Shown one piece after another: positions 35,736-47,122 of a stretch of 64,000 nt of DNA (positions are counted from its first letter, which is position 1; each line of letters opens with the position of its first letter). This DNA is from Nymphaea colorata. Taxonomy: Eukaryota; Streptophyta; Magnoliopsida; Nymphaeales; Nymphaeaceae. The stretch spans positions 1,936,001-2,000,000 of the forward strand of contig NC_045150.1 in NCBI RefSeq assembly GCF_008831285.2, in the 5' to 3' direction. The translations under genes and the position numbers were made by a program. The notes under the pieces were generated by a model. That model had not been told where the DNA came from and ran no database searches. It was given only the letters and a program-made list of their open reading frames with translations.

Positions 35736-35990
35736 AATGATGGATATCTGATGAATGACTCAACTTTCGGAAACAGGTCTAGAGGACATGCAGGTGGACA
35801 TGGCAAATTATCTTGGCCAAGTAGTTCTGAGAAATGAGAGCAAGTTACACGTTGCCAAAAGAGCAACCACTTCATTAATAAGAATGGCATGCAGTGAGAA
35901 CCTACTGGCAAGGAGACATGCTCTCATTGCTCTTGGTCAGATTTCCTCTTACCACCCGAAAAACCGATCGTGGTTGAGCTTCGTGGTGGT
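35090..35990 (+). pseudogene. U-box/ARM-repeat E3 ligase fragment (PUB43/44 type), copy A
   Basis: An exon remnant (35090-35260) reads NNLSLCEKIAS, then in another frame AEKANMTLNNLVKCPKNIKI and LLEPLLSNLIEG at donor GAAG|GTATGC. A second exon (from 35777, acceptor GAAACAG) gives LEDMQVDMANYLGQVVLRNE and RHALIALGQISSYHP, then loses the family frame. These match the ARM-repeat part of SAUL1/PUB44-type plant E3 ubiquitin ligases (SLCEKIGS, VEKA.KTLENLEKC, LLEG...MA.YLGE..L.NE, AL.QISSY). The 5' part is cut off by the copia LTR at 35087. The U-box is not in the window. A frameshift follows ILIQ. Confidence 0.75.
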
Positions 35991-35999
35991 GAGCTGGAA

Positions 36000-37239
36000 G
36001 TTACATACACAGTTTCTAGGTGGTTGAAGAACAGACCACAGAGCTATTCTATGGCACTTTCTCAAAAGAATAGACTCTCTTGCAAGTTTGGCTGCTGTAT
36101 AAATTACCATACAATCCCAAGTGGATGTGGAATGGGTTATCATCTTATACTGGTGTTCTACTGTATGAAGAGGCTTCTGTTTTAACTTTTATATAGGTTT
36201 ACTTTTCCACTAGCATGGGGTCAATTTTAAATCTCTGCAGCACCCTTTCTCTTCCTTTTTTGCTTAGTTATATAGTTGCCTAGACGACCTAGGCACACCA
36301 TGTGCACCTCATTGCCTAGGCGCTGGGGGTTTACTGGTGACCAATATATAATATCTCAATGTGCACAATCCTATGGCTATGCATATAACATTCTTTCATC
36401 TCTTGAGAAGGTCCTTCTCAAAGACGAAAAGGGGAGGGAAAATAAATTAGATAATTGACACAATGTCGCTATCCTTATCTTGGAGCACTATAACATTGGG
36501 GGCACTTTTAAAATCCCAATTGGAGTCAAGCCTTGATATTGTCTTTGATGGCTGCAATTTCATTTTGGTGATCAGCCAATGGTGTTGGATGAAAAAATGT
36601 AATGGGATGTTGTAGAAGGTAGGAGACAGGTTTGAGGAACTACGTGAAAGAAAATACAAAGGAAATTGAGAGCGGTTAAGCGGTAAGCAGGAAATTAATA
36701 ATGGCTAAGTAGGTTCCATGGCAGGAAGCATGTGATCTTTTGCTTGTTGATTTAGCAATGGGATGGATGCAGGGAATACATGCCCTTGTTGGAGGAGTGA
36801 GAGACGTGAGACCCATCAGTGAATATATAGTTAATGCCATAGTCGAAAGGGGTTTCTGTATACATGTTTCTGACTTTCTTTTGAATAAAGGAAGTTCCCA
36901 AAAACTGTTTCATTGTACATTAGGCTAAGTTTTGCCGAACATGATCAACGTCCACAAATAAGTGTCCAAGTGTTGTTCTTTGTGTATATATTTTTGTGGA
37001 ATTGGTGAATTTCAGGTGGTCACTTAGTTTTGTTCCCTCAAAATGATGCAAGCGTATGGGAGGAACTTAAAGATGGTTCAATTCAGGTGTATAGTGTGCA
37101 AGCTTTCATCCCAAAAGAACCTGCAGCACTTATAAGTGTCGAATTTGTACAAGCAGAAGAGTTTTTAGGTCAATCTTTGATGAATGAGAATTGTTTGTGG
37201 GACAACAGGCATGGCAGAAGAGTTCAGGTGTATAGTATG
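36000..37239. other. Unassigned region, possible exon fragments
   Basis: CCTAGGCG-type words near 36281-36332 look like a worn repeat. At 37017 an acceptor-like TTTCAG precedes GGHLVLFPQNDASVWEELKD and AFIPKEPAALISVEFVQAEE in one open frame to about 37227. This reads like a real protein but I do not recognise it. The phrase TTCAGGTGTATAGT occurs twice (37082 and 37225). Whether this belonged to the U-box gene or another gene is unknown. Confidence 0.3.
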
Positions 37240-37244
37240 CAATG

Positions 37245-37580
37245 TTGTAAAAAGCGTATCGTAAGCCGTATCGTTTTGGATTTTAGATCCATCGTATTGT
37301 AACCCTATCATTTTCTTTAAATAATAAGAAAAAATATAAAAAGATCTAAAAAAATAATAAAAATCAGTAAAAATTACCGTATCGTACCTGTATTGTAACG
37401 GTATCATAATATATCATAACTGTATCGTAACGTATCGTAATCGTCTCGTACTCGTATCGTAATGTATCGTAGTCATACAGTAACTGTATCGTACGATACA
37501 GTGCCTGTATCATAACCTTACGATACAAGTGTTGTATTGTATCATACATATCGTATGACACGGCCCTGTATCGTACGATA
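37245..37580. repeat. Degenerate CGTATCGTA repeat block
   Basis: GTATCGTA, TATCGTAA and their reverse complement TACGATAC recur more than a dozen times with irregular spacing. It includes a perfect 18-bp palindrome CTGTATCGTACGATACAG at 37484-37501 and a partial second one near 37567. Because the word and its complement alternate, the block can form several alternative hairpins. Confidence 0.8.
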
Positions 37581-37734
37581 TGTACAACACTGCATATATG
37601 TACATATACATTATATGTGTGTAGAATATATACATATATGACATATACAAACACATAATGTTGTATGCATAACGTGCATATGTATATTTATACGTACGTA
37701 TTGATGTAATATACCTATATGATATATTATGTAT

Positions 37735-38260
<526 letters not shown>

Positions 38261-38753
38261 TATAACATATGGTGCCGGTGGGGCACATCCCCAAAAATTT
38301 AGGTGCGGCAATGTGGTGAGAATATTTATTTGTTATTGTTAATTTATTATAATATATATATATATATCATAGTCACAAATAATGTCTCAGTGTTTAAACG
38401 GCAAGGTTTTTGCTAAGTTAAAAATACGACGAGCTTGAAAAAAACAGAAAAAATACGGTAAATTTTTAAGAAACTTAAAAAACTAAAAATGGAGGATAAA
38501 TAAAATAAGTGAGAAACTAATAACACAAACATCAAAAGATAAGAAGATTTGCAACAAATAAAAAATAGAAAATGAAAACAAACTGTTTGACATTAAAAAA
38601 ACTGAACAAAATGAAAAAACTGAAAGAAAACTGACAAAAGCGCAAAAAAAACGCGTTAAAAATGCGTGCTTTTCATTTTTAAAATTTTTTCCCAAAAAAA
38701 CGTGTTTTTTTAAGTTTTAAACAGCTAGCTAATATATCGCATTTTTTTCCAAA

Positions 38754-38794
38754 AAAATGTGTTTTCTGTGACTATATATATATATATATATATC

Positions 38795-38826
<32 letters not shown>

Positions 38827-39056
38827 TATAAGAATTATGAAATTTGGAGTATACAATATAGTCTATACACTCTACACTACACAGGTTTATGGATAAATTA
38901 TATATGAATATTATATAAAATGTGTTTTCTGTGAATATATATATATATACACACACACACATATAAGAATTAAGAAATTTGGAGTATACACTATATAGTC
39001 TATACACTCTACACTACACAGTTTATGGATAAATTAGATATGAATATTATATATTA
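38754..39056. repeat. Tandem duplication, about 163-bp spacing, containing TA/CA tracts
   Basis: AAAATGTGTTTTCTGTGACT at 38754 recurs as AAAATGTGTTTTCTGTGAAT at 38917. Each copy continues through TA, CA, CATATAAGAATTA and TCTATACACTCTACACTACA. The copies differ mainly in microsatellite length. Confidence 0.9.
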
Positions 39057-39059
39057 CAT

Positions 39060-41090
39060 ACTTATAGGTTATAATGTATTGTGTATATGAATGTAACATA
39101 TTAAGCATTAACATTCTTACAAAGTACAAACATTAAACAAGTAAACAAAAAGCAACAAAACCATGGTAGAACACAGAAATGAAAAAACATGTTAAACCTT
39201 CCTTTTAATGTTAAAAACTTTTAAAATAAAAAAAATCAAAAAAGGACAAAAATAGGCTTGACGATGTTTGACCACTCCTAACTCGAGTCAAACACGAGTC
39301 GGGTGCGTGTCCAAAATGGACAAAAATGATCGGGTGCAGTCAGCCACACCCGACTCTTATTGACTTGAGTCGGGTGCGAATCTGAGCCGCACCCACACCC
39401 GAGTCGTGTCGACACAGGTGCGACAGTCAAATTACAGCGTCCAGTAACTTAGTTTGAGAGTAAAGTTCCTTCCTCCTGGTGATATACCATTTGATGTCAA
39501 GAACACTGATAAAAGAGAAAATCATCAGTTCTATTTAAAAGCATTTTAAAAGTGTTTTCTCACACAACGATATGCATTTGCCTTATTCTTAGTACCTTCC
39601 CGAGTAAAAGGAGAGTTTCAACTTTTTGTTGTCAATCAATAGAAGAGGAAAACTAAAAAAAAAAATCTTGGATATGAGTAGTAAGGAAAAATCCTATGAG
39701 ACTCAGGGCTTTTGTAGTCGTTTCTCTGAGTCAGTAATCAAGAGTACTAGGTAGACATATAGGTGATTTATGTCTTTCTGTGAAGATGATGACTTACGAA
39801 ACTTTGGTACATCGAAAACCCGTAAGGTAAAGTGGGTTGGAGATGTGACAAAGCTATACGTAACCACCAAAGCGGTGGAACTTCGTAGTAGCCTTTGGGA
39901 TGGTGAAAGTATTCCCTCAAATGTGAAGGTCGGCCAAAAAGATAGCATTTCAATATGCTTTGGCCTGTAGTTGGCACAACAAAGAGGGCCAACCATATTT
40001 GATCATTTAATCAAGGATAGCATATTTGCAGATAAACAATATTACATGTTATATTTCAGAGATTGAACCAACTACATTATTATCAGCAATTCAGTTCAAT
40101 TGTAAATGCATATATAGATTTTGCTTTTCTCCTCACAGTTTATCACAGCCTTGAATATGAAGAGATATCCATTCATCCTGAGGTATTAGATAATATCCAG
40201 CAAGTGAACTAGGTACTCATCTAGAATGACCTGGTACTCTTCAAAGAAAAGAAAAAGGAAATATGTATTACATATGATGTCTCATCACATACAATTAAGG
40301 AATACAAGTTATGGTCCCAAAAAAAAAAAGCACACTCCAGGAAAGACCTTCATATTGCCTACCAGTTCACTTCCACCAGACAATAATGTTGAAAGCATAG
40401 TCACAAAATAGTTATTGGGTCCCCATGTACGAGGTATTTCTCGGGAACCTTTCATATAGTTGTTTTTCTTAGGCAAACCTCAGGAACTTATAAAAGATTG
40501 AACCAAAAAAATCTAAAAATTAAATGAAGAACTAAAATAAAGACATAAACAATGAAAATGTAAGTGACTAAATAAGTAAGACTTCTGCTTCTTCTTCACA
40601 CAGGGAAGATATCTTCAAGCAAGGCTTCTTCAGTGTAGCAGAGGTTGTTCACTCTTCATGAAGTCTTCATGCAAGTTCGCAGCTTCAGGAAAGAAAAGCT
40701 CATGATGCCCTATTTTGTTTTCAATCTTCACCCTAAGATTTCTTTCTTTACATTTTTTCGTCAATTTAAAATTTCAAAAGAGACATGCAAGTGAAAGAGG
40801 GTTTTGTTACACAATAATATTACAACATCTTTGCGCAAAATTTATTTTGACAATATTGTGAAAAGATTGTAATATTTTCCTAATAAAAATGCTTTCCTTT
40901 TTTTGGCCGATAAACCCCCATTAGTTTCAAAACATCTGCCTTTTATGACAATAGTTCAAGGATCATACAAGCAAATCATTTGGCATAAAGAAACACTCTA
41001 GAAGCTTTTCCAGAACAGATTCAAATGATGGTAAAAAGAACAATATACTTTTAAAAGAAAACTACAGACGTCACTAGACTACCATCTTAC
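39060..41090. other. AT-rich spacer 3' of the Dicer-like exons
   Basis: A GC-rich island at about 39280-39425 has repeated GAGTCGGGTGCG and its complement CACCCGACTC, resembling subterminal DNA of a small hAT element, but no TIR or target duplication was found. I looked on the minus strand for the next Dicer exon (a VYIRD-like sequence after the RNase IIIa start) and did not find it. Confidence 0.4.
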
Positions 41091-41300
41091 CTGCAAGTTT
41101 TTCCTAACAGCCAATGTGTACAGATTAAGATTATTGACAATGCTGGAACGTGTGTCTGTCAGTCGCCCTTCATCCAAAGTTTCTTTTGAAAGGAATAGGC
41201 GCCTGCTAACAACATATTTGAGAAAGGAATCACCAAGTATTTATAATCTTTCTAAAGAAAAGCGCTTCAAGCACTTCTCTGTAGTCAAGGCTTCCAAAAC
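41091..41300 (-). pseudogene. DCL: Dicer-like exon c with nonsense codon in the RNase IIIa signature
   Basis: 210 bases between acceptor TGGCTGCAG and donor TTGCAG|GTAAGA. AGATTATAAATACTTGGTGA gives R L stop I L G D, where the family has R L E x L G D. Confidence 0.85.
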
Positions 41301-41456
41301 CTGCAGCCAAGCCCCTAGTTCAGGATCAGTGATCTCTCTCATACATTAGAAAAAACTTAAAAAGTGAAAAATTTCAGCACATGTAAAAGTTAAATTGATT
41401 ATATTAACCAACTCCTCTGTCATTGATAGATATATTTCAGAAAGCATAAGCCTTAC

Positions 41457-41663
41457 ACGATTAGCTGTAACATGGAATCCTTTAGGAAATGAAGCCGATA
41501 ACAATTCCTTCAGCTCAATCGCAACTAGAAAACTTTCCAGGCTGTGCATTAAATAAGGCAAAAGTGACAGTGAACTCCCAATATCCTTAGCAAAGTCTTT
41601 TATCTTCAAGATGCAAAGTTCGAGGGGGGAGCTCTACAAAGCTCTCCTCAACTTCACGTGCTT
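41457..41663 (-). pseudogene. DCL: Dicer-like exon b with +1 frameshift
   Basis: 207 bases between acceptor TTGCTAG and donor CGT|GTAAGG. An extra C in GAGCTCCCCCCTCGAACTTT (about 41621-41632) shifts the frame between ELPP and ELC. The exon is otherwise conserved. Confidence 0.8.
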
Positions 41664-42125
41664 CTAGCAATAGAAATGGAATGACAACCAGTCAGTATGC
41701 TGTTCAGCAGTCTTTTCATGAGAAGAAAGTTTTTCTCTTGAGAACAATTACACAACAGAACAATCATTATCTAAACACAAGAAAATAAAACAGCCTGCAT
41801 CAAATAACATAAAAAATAGAAATGCAATATTTCTATTTACTATCCACCATGGTAAGAAGGTAAACAGATGCCTGCAAAAAGATAATAAAATGACTGTCAA
41901 TGGTTCTCAACACATAGAGCAGTCACAAATGAAGTATCTTGTATCATAAAGGACCAACGATTAGTTTTTGACATAAAACCAAAGAAAAGCATGGTCATTT
42001 GGCATAGTGATGCACAACGTGCATGAAGTCCCTTCCCATGTTTCCAGGCTGGTTCGTGTGCATGCTCAAATTTGAGAATTTGAAGAAGATACAAAATTAG
42101 CAACAAGGACCTCCAGTACCATTAC

Positions 42126-42229
42126 CTGAACTGTTGTCTACACTATTATTGCACAACAAATTATGCAACGAGGAAAGTTGTTTGGCCTTCAAAAGTGGTT
42201 GTTCTGGACATTTCAAGACAATATCGAAC
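42126..42229 (-). pseudogene. DCL: Dicer-like exon a
   Basis: 104 bases between acceptor TTCTCAACAG and donor TTCAG|GTAATG. The frame is intact, with one base left over at each end; the trailing G completes a Glu codon with exon b. Confidence 0.8.
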
Positions 42230-42277
42230 CTGTTGAGAAAGGAAAGACAACATAAGAGGCTTCTATGTACAGAACTT

Positions 42278-42325
<48 letters not shown>

Positions 42326-42743
42326 TCCTAGTCCTGTTAGGACAATTACAAGAGAATGGTAATCCAGACCTACAAATAAAACATAACACTGTTGAGAACA
42401 AGAAAATAAGTGCAATGAAGACCGAAGTTCTACTTCAGTAATAGGCAAAATATTTCTTTTTAATTATTTACGAAAAAACTTGTTAAAGTGTTACATTTAT
42501 TTAAATAAAATAATTAACACGAGAATCTACACTAGATGCTGGAAAGTAGAATCACCAGCACCGAAAGAAAGACAAAACAAATGGAAAAATCACGAGCATG
42601 CCACGATCACACTCTTCCTTATGTCATATATATTCATCATGAGAAACAGAGGAATTTCAAAATGGATTAGCAAAACTCACTACGCAACCACCTCAATGAC
42701 AATGTATCTAGATATGTTATATTTATGACATGTACATATGTAT

Positions 42744-42909
42744 TGATAAGATTAGAAAGAATAATCTTTTAATTAACATCGAAATCTGCCCTAACTCCTC
42801 TTTATATAGACTAGAGGAGAGAGAGAAGTTACAAGAGAAACATCTAAAGGAAAAGTTATTACAAAAGTACCCTCTTAAACCTAAAACTGAATATAAACAC
42901 ATCTTAACA
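42744..42909 (-). repeat. 3' LTR (166 bp)
   Basis: Reads TGTTAAGATGTG...CTTATCA on the minus strand. It contains the TATA-like box TATATAAAG on that strand (plus 42800-42808). Identical by eye to the 5' LTR. Confidence 0.95.
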
Positions 42910-42920
42910 CTCCCCCTCAA
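42910..42920 (-). other. Polypurine tract
   Basis: Minus strand TTGAGGGGGAG abuts the 3' LTR. The gag-pol stop codon TGA (42917-42919) lies inside it. The same purine tract and context occur at 50736-50746 in a second copia element. Confidence 0.88.
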
Positions 42921-45900
42921 GTTGGAGCGTATATGTCAAATAGGCTCAACTTGGAACAGCAGCTTTGGAATGGTCCCCTTGCAAGAGCCTTAGTAAAGAT
43001 ATCAGCCGTTTGCCCTGTAGTTGAAATGTGTGAGGTACTTACAAACCCCTTTTGAATCATGTCTCTAGTATAGTGACAATCTACTTCAACATGCTTGGTT
43101 CTTTCATGAAAAGCCGGATTATTAGCAATAAACAGTGCAGCTTTGTTATCACATAACAGTTGCATAGGAAGAGGCACTTCGACAGTAAGATCCAACATCA
43201 GGGATCTAACCCACATAACTTCAGCAGTACCCTGAGCCATAGCTCTATACTCAGATTCTGCACTTGATCTGGCAACCACAGTTTGCTTCTTACTCTTCCA
43301 TGTAACCAAGTTGGATCCAATAAACACACAAAATCCAGTAGTGGATTTTCTGTCTGAGGGGCATCCTGCATAGTCGGCATCAACATACACAGATATAGTG
43401 AGTGAGGTACCATTCTGAAAGAAGAGTCCCGTTCCTGGTGAATTCTTTAGATACCTAAGAATCATCATAGCAGCATCCCAATGAACTTTCTTGGGCTTAT
43501 CCATAAATTGACTCACTCTGCTAACAGCATAGGCAATGTCAGGTCGAGTAACAGTGATGTATAGGAGCTTCCCAACAATCCCTCTATACTGTCTTGCATC
43601 AACATCTTCAGTATCATCATCATACAAGCGGGTATTGATATCCATAGGCGTGGATGCAGGCCGACACCCCAGCATCCCTGTCTCTTGCAAAACATCAGTA
43701 ACGTATTTCCTCTGGCACATGATAAGGCCCTTTTGATTTCTGGCAAACTCAATACCAAGGAAATAACGTAGTTCACCAAGGTCCTTGGTGACAAAGTGTT
43801 GTCCAAGGACATCCTTGATGTTGGAAATCCCCTGATCATCATCCCCTGTAACAATGATATCATCAACATAAACAAGAACTATCACCGTACCTGTAGAAGT
43901 CTTCTTGACAAAGAGGGAATGGTCGGCCGAAGAACGTCTGAAGCCCTCATTCTCAATATTCTCTGACAATTTCTGAAACCAAGCTCGAGGACTTTGTTTC
44001 AGACCATAAATCGCCTTTCGCAATCTGCACACTTTCTGACACTCCCCCTCAGCAACAAACCCTGGTGGTTGCTGCATATACACTTCTTCATGTAAGTCAC
44101 CATAGAGAAAGGCATTTTTGACATCAAGCTGTGAGAGGGACCAATTCTTGCTGACAGCCACAGCAAGGAGAATCCGTAAGGAAGCATGTCGTGCCACAGG
44201 AGAGAAGGTATCATAATAATCAACCCCATAAGTTTGGGTATAGCCTTTTGCAACCAGACGAGCCTTATATCTGTCAATACTGCCATCTGCTCGGTATTTG
44301 ATAGTAAAGACCCATCTGCAACCAACAATGGCTGCATCAACTGAAGGAGTAACAAGGGTCCAGGTGCCTCTAGACTGAAGAGCATCCATCTCTTCTTGCA
44401 TAGCCGCTGCCCATTTGGGATCAGAGAGAGCATCCATGGGATTCTGTGGAAGAGCAATAGCCGACAGCCCCTTGACAAACTGTCGGTACATAGGGGTGAG
44501 TCTATCCATGGATAAATGACCAGAGATAGGATGCAAAGTGCAACTGCGTTTGCCTTTCCTTTGAGCAATGGGCACATCAAGTTCATTAGGAGCAGGAACA
44601 TGCTCGTGACATACTCCTATGTCATCATTACATAAAACATTGTCAGTTGAGTTTGTGTCAGGAATTACCTTGGGCGTGCTGGGTGAAGGCACAGGTGCAC
44701 ATTGAACAGGCGCAGCAGGCTTAGTACGACGATGGTAGACAGCCCCAAAACGTGGATCAACTGGGTTTGGACAACTCATGAGAGGTAGAGGAAATTGGAC
44801 TTCATCATTTAATGCAGGCGCCCTTAATTGAGTTCCATTTGGGGAGAAGAAAGAGGTTGATTCAAAAAATGTAACATCAGCACTCACATAATACCGACGA
44901 GTAGAAGGATCATAACATCGATATCCCTTTTGAGTGCGGGAATAACCAACAAAGATCGTTTTGATGGCCCGAGGAGACAACTTATCTCGCCCAGGACCAA
45001 GCAACTGAACAAAGGCAACACATCCAAAAACACGAGGTGGAACAGAAAACAAGTCTCTGTCAGGAAAGAGGACAGAGATAGGAATAAGGTCTCCCAACAC
45101 AGATGACGGCATACGATTAATAAGATAGCATGCTGTGAGAACAGCATCGCCCCAGTAAGAATGGGGAACATGGCTATGTATGATAATGGTTCTGGCAACA
45201 TCAAGAATATGACGGTGTTTCCGTTCAGCAACCCCATTTTGTTGGGAGGTATAGGCACAAGAAGTTTGGTGGATGATACCCTTATCCCTGAAAAATTGTT
45301 CCAAAGAGGAAGCACAGAACTCAAGAGCATTGTCAGAGCGCACAATTTTGACACAAGTATCAAACTGAGTCAGAATTTCATTGATAAAATTTTTGATTAC
45401 ATGACCCACTTCAGATTTATGCTTCATAAGAAAAACCCAACTAACACGACTATAGTCATCGACAGCAACAAGATAATATCGATGACCTTGAAGAGCAGGT
45501 GTACGACTCGGACCCCAAACATCAAAATGAAGTAACTCAAACACAGAATGGCTACTTCGACTGGGCCGCGGAGGAAAGGATGACCTATGGTGTTTGCCCA
45601 ACTGACAAGACTCGCATTGAAAAGAAGACTTGGGAGACAGCTGAGGAAGAACATGCAGCAGTTTCTGAAACGGTAGATGTCCAAAACGTAAATGCCAAGT
45701 ATAAGCCGAGGATGAGGACGACCCTGCAGAGGTAGATCCAGCAAAGGGAAAGGGATGCACTAGCCTGTAAAGACCTCCCTGTTCACGGCCACTGCCAATC
45801 ACCCTGCCCGTCAGTATATCCTGAAACACAAGAGAAGAGGAGTCAAATATCGCACGACAGTTTAAATCTCTGGTAATCTGACTGATAGATAGTAGGCTAT

Positions 45901-47122
45901 GTGGGAATTCTGGTGCATGAAGAACATGTTGCAATGGTAATGATGAAGTAAGTTGGACCTCTCCAAGTCCAACAACGGGAGAATATTTGCCATCTGCTAG
46001 AATAACCGAGCGACCAGGTGGAGTAGGGACATAAGAAGTAAACTGTGCCTTGTCTCCACAGAGATGTGTCGATGCACCTGAATCAATGAGCCAATCTGTA
46101 GTGTCAGAATACATACCAGATGAAGATGCACTGGCAGCAGTAGTGATAGTAGAGGTGGTCGGATCAGGAGCTTGTTGAGGTCTATCTCCAATCAAGTGTC
46201 TCAACTGAGAGATAATATCATCTGCACGTAACTCACTGGAGGAAACAGGATGTTGAGTCTTAGGCTGCTCTGGAGAATCAGTAAAAACAGTCTGATTGGC
46301 AACAGCTGGACGACCATGTTTCTGCCAACACTTATCCACAGTGTGACCAATGCGATGACAAAACTGACATACTGGGCGCGAAGGGGTATTGCCACGGCCA
46401 CGGTATCCTCGTCCTCTGGCAAAGAGGGACCCACCTCTGCCACGAGTAGCAAGCATAGCAGAAGTGGTATCAAGAACAGTCGATGAAGGGATTGGAATTC
46501 TGCTTAGCCTACTATAAGCTTCATCAATAGGAGGAATCGAGGGACTAGTGAGCATCTGATTCTTTGCTGATTCATAAACAGAGTCTAATCCAGACAGAAA
46601 TACTCCAACCATAAGCATATCTCTGTATGCCTTCTGTTGCTCACACTTACATGCAGGAAAGTAGCTGTTTAGTCTCTCAAACATGGACTTGAGACTAGAA
46701 TAATAAGTATGTAGAGGGCGACCATCTTGGCGCATCTGATGAATATCATGATGAAGCTGCATAATTCTGGTTTCATTCCTTGCTTGTGAATAGGTGGCTG
46801 CAAGGGAATCCCACATATCCTTTGCACTTTCCTTATGCAGGACTTCATTGGCAATGTCTTGAGTAAGAGTACCAACAATCCATACCATAACCAACGAATT
46901 ATCTTTAAACCAAGTAGTATATTTTCCTACCTTCTGTACGGGCTCGGGCTCCAATATAAGATGTTCCTTCTCATGAGCGATCAAGGTTCTTTTTACTTGC
47001 ATGGCCCACATCTCGTAATTACCCCCATCCATTTTGGTGATAAAGCTGGAAAATGGGGAACTCTTCATCTCTCCCGACGACACAAAGGAAGAGGTATTAG
47101 CGCCGCTGCTAATTTCAGACAT
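42917..47122 (-). CDS. copia gag-pol polyprotein, intact, 1401 residues
   Basis: One uninterrupted frame encodes all copia functions in order. Gag is at about residues 25-240, followed by a Gly/Arg-rich stretch. The zinc knuckle CQFCHRIGHTVDKC is at about 252-265. The aspartic protease is WLIDSGASTH at about 344-353. Then WHLRFGH and CESCQLGKHHRSSFP. The integrase core has D in FDVWGP (about 532), D in RSDNALEF and E in QQNGVAERKHRHIL. RT has LSQLDVKNAFLYGD and YVDDIIVTG at about 1083. RNase H has ARSSAESEYRAMAQG and LLCDNKAALFIANNP at about 1289-1350. Every catalytic residue I could check is present. It would be cleaved by its own protease and copy RNA to DNA inside virus-like particles. The start is the first ATG of the frame (47122), after a leader of about 670 bases. 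Confidence 0.97.
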   Translation of the reverse strand: MSEISSGANTSSFVSSGEMKSSPFSSFITKMDGGNYEMWAMQVKRTLIAHEKEHLILEPEPVQKVGKYTTWFKDNSLVMVWIVGTLTQDIANEVLHKESAKDMWDSLAATYSQARNETRIMQLHHDIHQMRQDGRPLHTYYSSLKSMFERLNSYFPACKCEQQKAYRDMLMVGVFLSGLDSVYESAKNQMLTSPSIPPIDEAYSRLSRIPIPSSTVLDTTSAMLATRGRGGSLFARGRGYRGRGNTPSRPVCQFCHRIGHTVDKCWQKHGRPAVANQTVFTDSPEQPKTQHPVSSSELRADDIISQLRHLIGDRPQQAPDPTTSTITTAASASSSGMYSDTTDWLIDSGASTHLCGDKAQFTSYVPTPPGRSVILADGKYSPVVGLGEVQLTSSLPLQHVLHAPEFPHSLLSISQITRDLNCRAIFDSSSLVFQDILTGRVIGSGREQGGLYRLVHPFPFAGSTSAGSSSSSAYTWHLRFGHLPFQKLLHVLPQLSPKSSFQCESCQLGKHHRSSFPPRPSRSSHSVFELLHFDVWGPSRTPALQGHRYYLVAVDDYSRVSWVFLMKHKSEVGHVIKNFINEILTQFDTCVKIVRSDNALEFCASSLEQFFRDKGIIHQTSCAYTSQQNGVAERKHRHILDVARTIIIHSHVPHSYWGDAVLTACYLINRMPSSVLGDLIPISVLFPDRDLFSVPPRVFGCVAFVQLLGPGRDKLSPRAIKTIFVGYSRTQKGYRCYDPSTRRYYVSADVTFFESTSFFSPNGTQLRAPALNDEVQFPLPLMSCPNPVDPRFGAVYHRRTKPAAPVQCAPVPSPSTPKVIPDTNSTDNVLCNDDIGVCHEHVPAPNELDVPIAQRKGKRSCTLHPISGHLSMDRLTPMYRQFVKGLSAIALPQNPMDALSDPKWAAAMQEEMDALQSRGTWTLVTPSVDAAIVGCRWVFTIKYRADGSIDRYKARLVAKGYTQTYGVDYYDTFSPVARHASLRILLAVAVSKNWSLSQLDVKNAFLYGDLHEEVYMQQPPGFVAEGECQKVCRLRKAIYGLKQSPRAWFQKLSENIENEGFRRSSADHSLFVKKTSTGTVIVLVYVDDIIVTGDDDQGISNIKDVLGQHFVTKDLGELRYFLGIEFARNQKGLIMCQRKYVTDVLQETGMLGCRPASTPMDINTRLYDDDTEDVDARQYRGIVGKLLYITVTRPDIAYAVSRVSQFMDKPKKVHWDAAMMILRYLKNSPGTGLFFQNGTSLTISVYVDADYAGCPSDRKSTTGFCVFIGSNLVTWKSKKQTVVARSSAESEYRAMAQGTAEVMWVRSLMLDLTVEVPLPMQLLCDNKAALFIANNPAFHERTKHVEVDCHYTRDMIQKGFVSTSHISTTGQTADIFTKALARGPFQSCCSKLSLFDIYAPT

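Larger units (their letters stand above)
41091..42229 (-). pseudogene. DCL: Dicer-like (DCL) gene fragment: end of PAZ region to RNase IIIa, broken
   Basis: Three exons with consensus splice sites join in phase on the minus strand. Exon a (42229-42126): FDIVLKCPEQPLLKAKQLSS, the segment after PAZ. Exon b (41663-41457): [11 protein letters not shown], then one extra C, then [20 protein letters not shown] and [20 protein letters not shown], ending VTANR. Exon c (41300-41091): VLEALTTEKCLKRFSLERL, a stop, then [17 protein letters not shown] and [20 protein letters not shown]. The RNase III signature [13 protein letters not shown] is unmistakable, and the stop replaces its first Glu. Plant Dicers process double-stranded RNA into small RNAs; this copy cannot. 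By comparison with remembered DCL1 and DCL4 patterns it is nearest DCL3 or DCL2; subclass unsure. A DCL helicase and RNase IIIb are not seen. Sequencing error cannot be excluded for the two lesions. Confidence 0.82.

Noticed and set aside
39280-39425. Third hAT MITE suggested by GAGTCGGGTGCG words
   Set aside because: No terminal inverted repeats or 8-bp duplication could be found.
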